From an uncultured Chloroflexota bacterium (GTDB lineage: Bacteria > Chloroflexota > Dehalococcoidia > UBA3495), in assembly GCA_913052545.1 (NCBI GenBank), contig CAJXEF010000040.1:1-14382 (forward strand): a DNA stretch of 14,382 bases, given 5' to 3'. The notes beneath the pieces are model-generated. The model had not been told where the DNA came from. It saw only the letters and a program-made list of their open reading frames with translations, and ran no database searches. Shown here in pieces: positions 13,580 through 14,382 of the stretch (position 1 is its first letter; every line of letters starts with the position of its first letter). A program made the position numbers and the translations under genes.

Positions 13580-14382
13580 ATGCCAATCACATATGGATGT
13601 ACCTTGCCAAGCAGAGGGTCTTTAGCGAGTCCAGAGATTCTTATGTCTTTAGCTCAGCGTGCGGAAGATTTAGGCTTTGATTCGATATGGGTAAGTGATC
13701 ACGTCATCTTACCTCGTGAAGTCGAGTCATTTTATCCGTATGCCGCTGATGGAGTGCCAACGTTCACTCCTGACCAACCTTATTATGATCCCATAGCTAC
13801 CCTAAACTTCTTGGCCGGATGTACTGAAAAATTGAGGCTGGGGACTCATGTATTAATCCTGCCCTATCGTAATCCGGTAGTTACGGCAAAAATGCTGGCT
13901 ACGCTGGATGTTCTTTCCGGAGGACGCTTGACCTTGGGAATCGGAGTAGGTTGGATGGAAGAGGAATTCAAGGCGTTGGGTTTAGACAATTTTGAACAAC
14001 GGGGTGAAGTTAGCAACGAATACCTCAAACTATTCAAGGAACTCTGGACTAAGGATCAACCGGAGTTTAACGGGAAGCACTATCAAATATCGGGTTCAGG
14101 TTTTCAGCCTAAGCCTTTGCAAAAACCGCACCCTCCAATATGGGTGGGAGGGCACACCTCTCCTGCTATTCGCCGGGCAGCGGAGTTTGGGGATGGGTGG
14201 ATGCCTATAGGTCTTCGGCCGCCTGCTATTCTGGAACCTGAGGAGCTAGGTGATAAGATTACTCGGCTGCGGGATTTGACTGTGAAATCAGGACGCCCAG
14301 CAGATGCTGTCGCCTTGTGCTTTAGCACTGATGTTGTATTTGAGGAAACCCCGTCTGTTAATAGAAGAATGATGAGCGGCCT
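13580..14382 (+). CDS. LLM-class flavin/F420-dependent oxidoreductase, 3' end beyond window
   Basis: The reading frame is open from ATG 13580 to the window edge, giving 267 codons without a stop; the C-terminus is missing. The protein starts MPITYGCTLPSRG and has the luciferase-like TIM-barrel pattern: ERAEDLGF-type AQRAEDLGFDSIWVSDHV (25-42), LGTHVLILPYRNPV, ATLDVLSGGRLTLGIGVGW, GFQPKPLQKPHPPIWVGG and RRAAEFGDGWMP. GIGVGWMEEEF and the overall layout fit the TIGR03619 (Rv2161c-like) group, usually F420-dependent. Cofactor and substrate are not proven. GGAGG at 13565-13569 is 10 nt before the ATG. The 202-nt space to mnmA must hold both divergent promoters; a TACAAT at 13521-13526 is the best -10 for this gene. 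Confidence 0.92.
   Translation, partial: MPITYGCTLPSRGSLASPEILMSLAQRAEDLGFDSIWVSDHVILPREVESFYPYAADGVPTFTPDQPYYDPIATLNFLAGCTEKLRLGTHVLILPYRNPVVTAKMLATLDVLSGGRLTLGIGVGWMEEEFKALGLDNFEQRGEVSNEYLKLFKELWTKDQPEFNGKHYQISGSGFQPKPLQKPHPPIWVGGHTSPAIRRAAEFGDGWMPIGLRPPAILEPEELGDKITRLRDLTVKSGRPADAVALCFSTDVVFEETPSVNRRMMSG

Noticed and set aside
13992..14328. Short open frames on both strands in 13992-14328
   Set aside because: They lie inside the LLM oxidoreductase frame, which continues uninterrupted to the window edge and carries the family motifs.
1..14382. CRISPR array, insertion sequence, prophage or integrated element next to the tRNAs
   Set aside because: No regularly spaced repeats, transposase or integrase motifs, or tRNA-end duplications were found; gene content and base composition look uniform.

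Overview
The window reads as an ordinary chromosomal segment from a bacterium using the standard code, with moderate GC, good Shine-Dalgarno sites and sigma70-type promoters. I infer a marine Chloroflexota lineage close to Dehalococcoidia/SAR202. The basis is a combination: a long-form NadA, a HemQ of the Actinobacteria/Chloroflexi type, an F420-type luciferase-like oxidoreductase, a TIGR03083/maleylpyruvate-isomerase-like protein, a mitochondrial-type aconitase and a stand-alone NHL/PAL-like protein. No 16S or ribosomal marker is present, so the placement is tentative. No transposase, integrase, phage gene, CRISPR array or obvious island boundary is visible.

Layout. Positions 1-2960 are all on the minus strand, in transcription order tRNA-Ser(GCU), miaB, nadA, then tRNA-Leu(GAG) and the 5' part of tRNA-Cys(GCA). 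miaB starts only 23 nt after the tRNA-Ser 3' end. Positions 3182-6602 are on the plus strand: an Lrp/AsnC regulator behind a near-consensus promoter, a 7Fe ferredoxin behind an extended -10 promoter with a dyad on its upstream edge, and a 759-aa aconitase. Three copies of a 12-bp palindromic motif lie between ferredoxin and aconitase. A 59-nt hairpin with a symmetric A/T tract then separates aconitase from the convergent hemQ (minus). Divergent from hemQ is a PAL-like beta-propeller gene, followed on the same strand by a ComB-like phosphatase. Positions 9318-13377 are minus: mnmA overlapping rnhB, a DinB/MDMPI-type protein with its own promoter, and a DAO/ThiO-type FAD oxidoreductase. The window ends inside an LLM-class oxidoreductase (plus) that diverges from mnmA.

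How the genes relate. Two themes recur. The first is tRNA biology: three tRNAs, MiaB (2-methylthiolation at A37) and MnmA (2-thiolation of U34). The visible tRNA-Cys has the A36-A37-A38 signature of an i6A/ms2i6A substrate. The second is iron: NadA, MiaB, ferredoxin and aconitase carry Fe-S clusters and HemQ makes heme. The remaining metabolic genes (PAL-like, ComB-like, DAO, MDMPI-like, LLM) are family-level assignments with unknown substrates. I see no convincing multi-gene novel system. The most novel-looking material is non-coding: the dyad at the ferredoxin promoter, the triple palindrome before aconitase, the long hairpin after it and the tRNA-mRNA junction at miaB. Among proteins, it is the bacterial PAL-like enzyme with a conserved active site.
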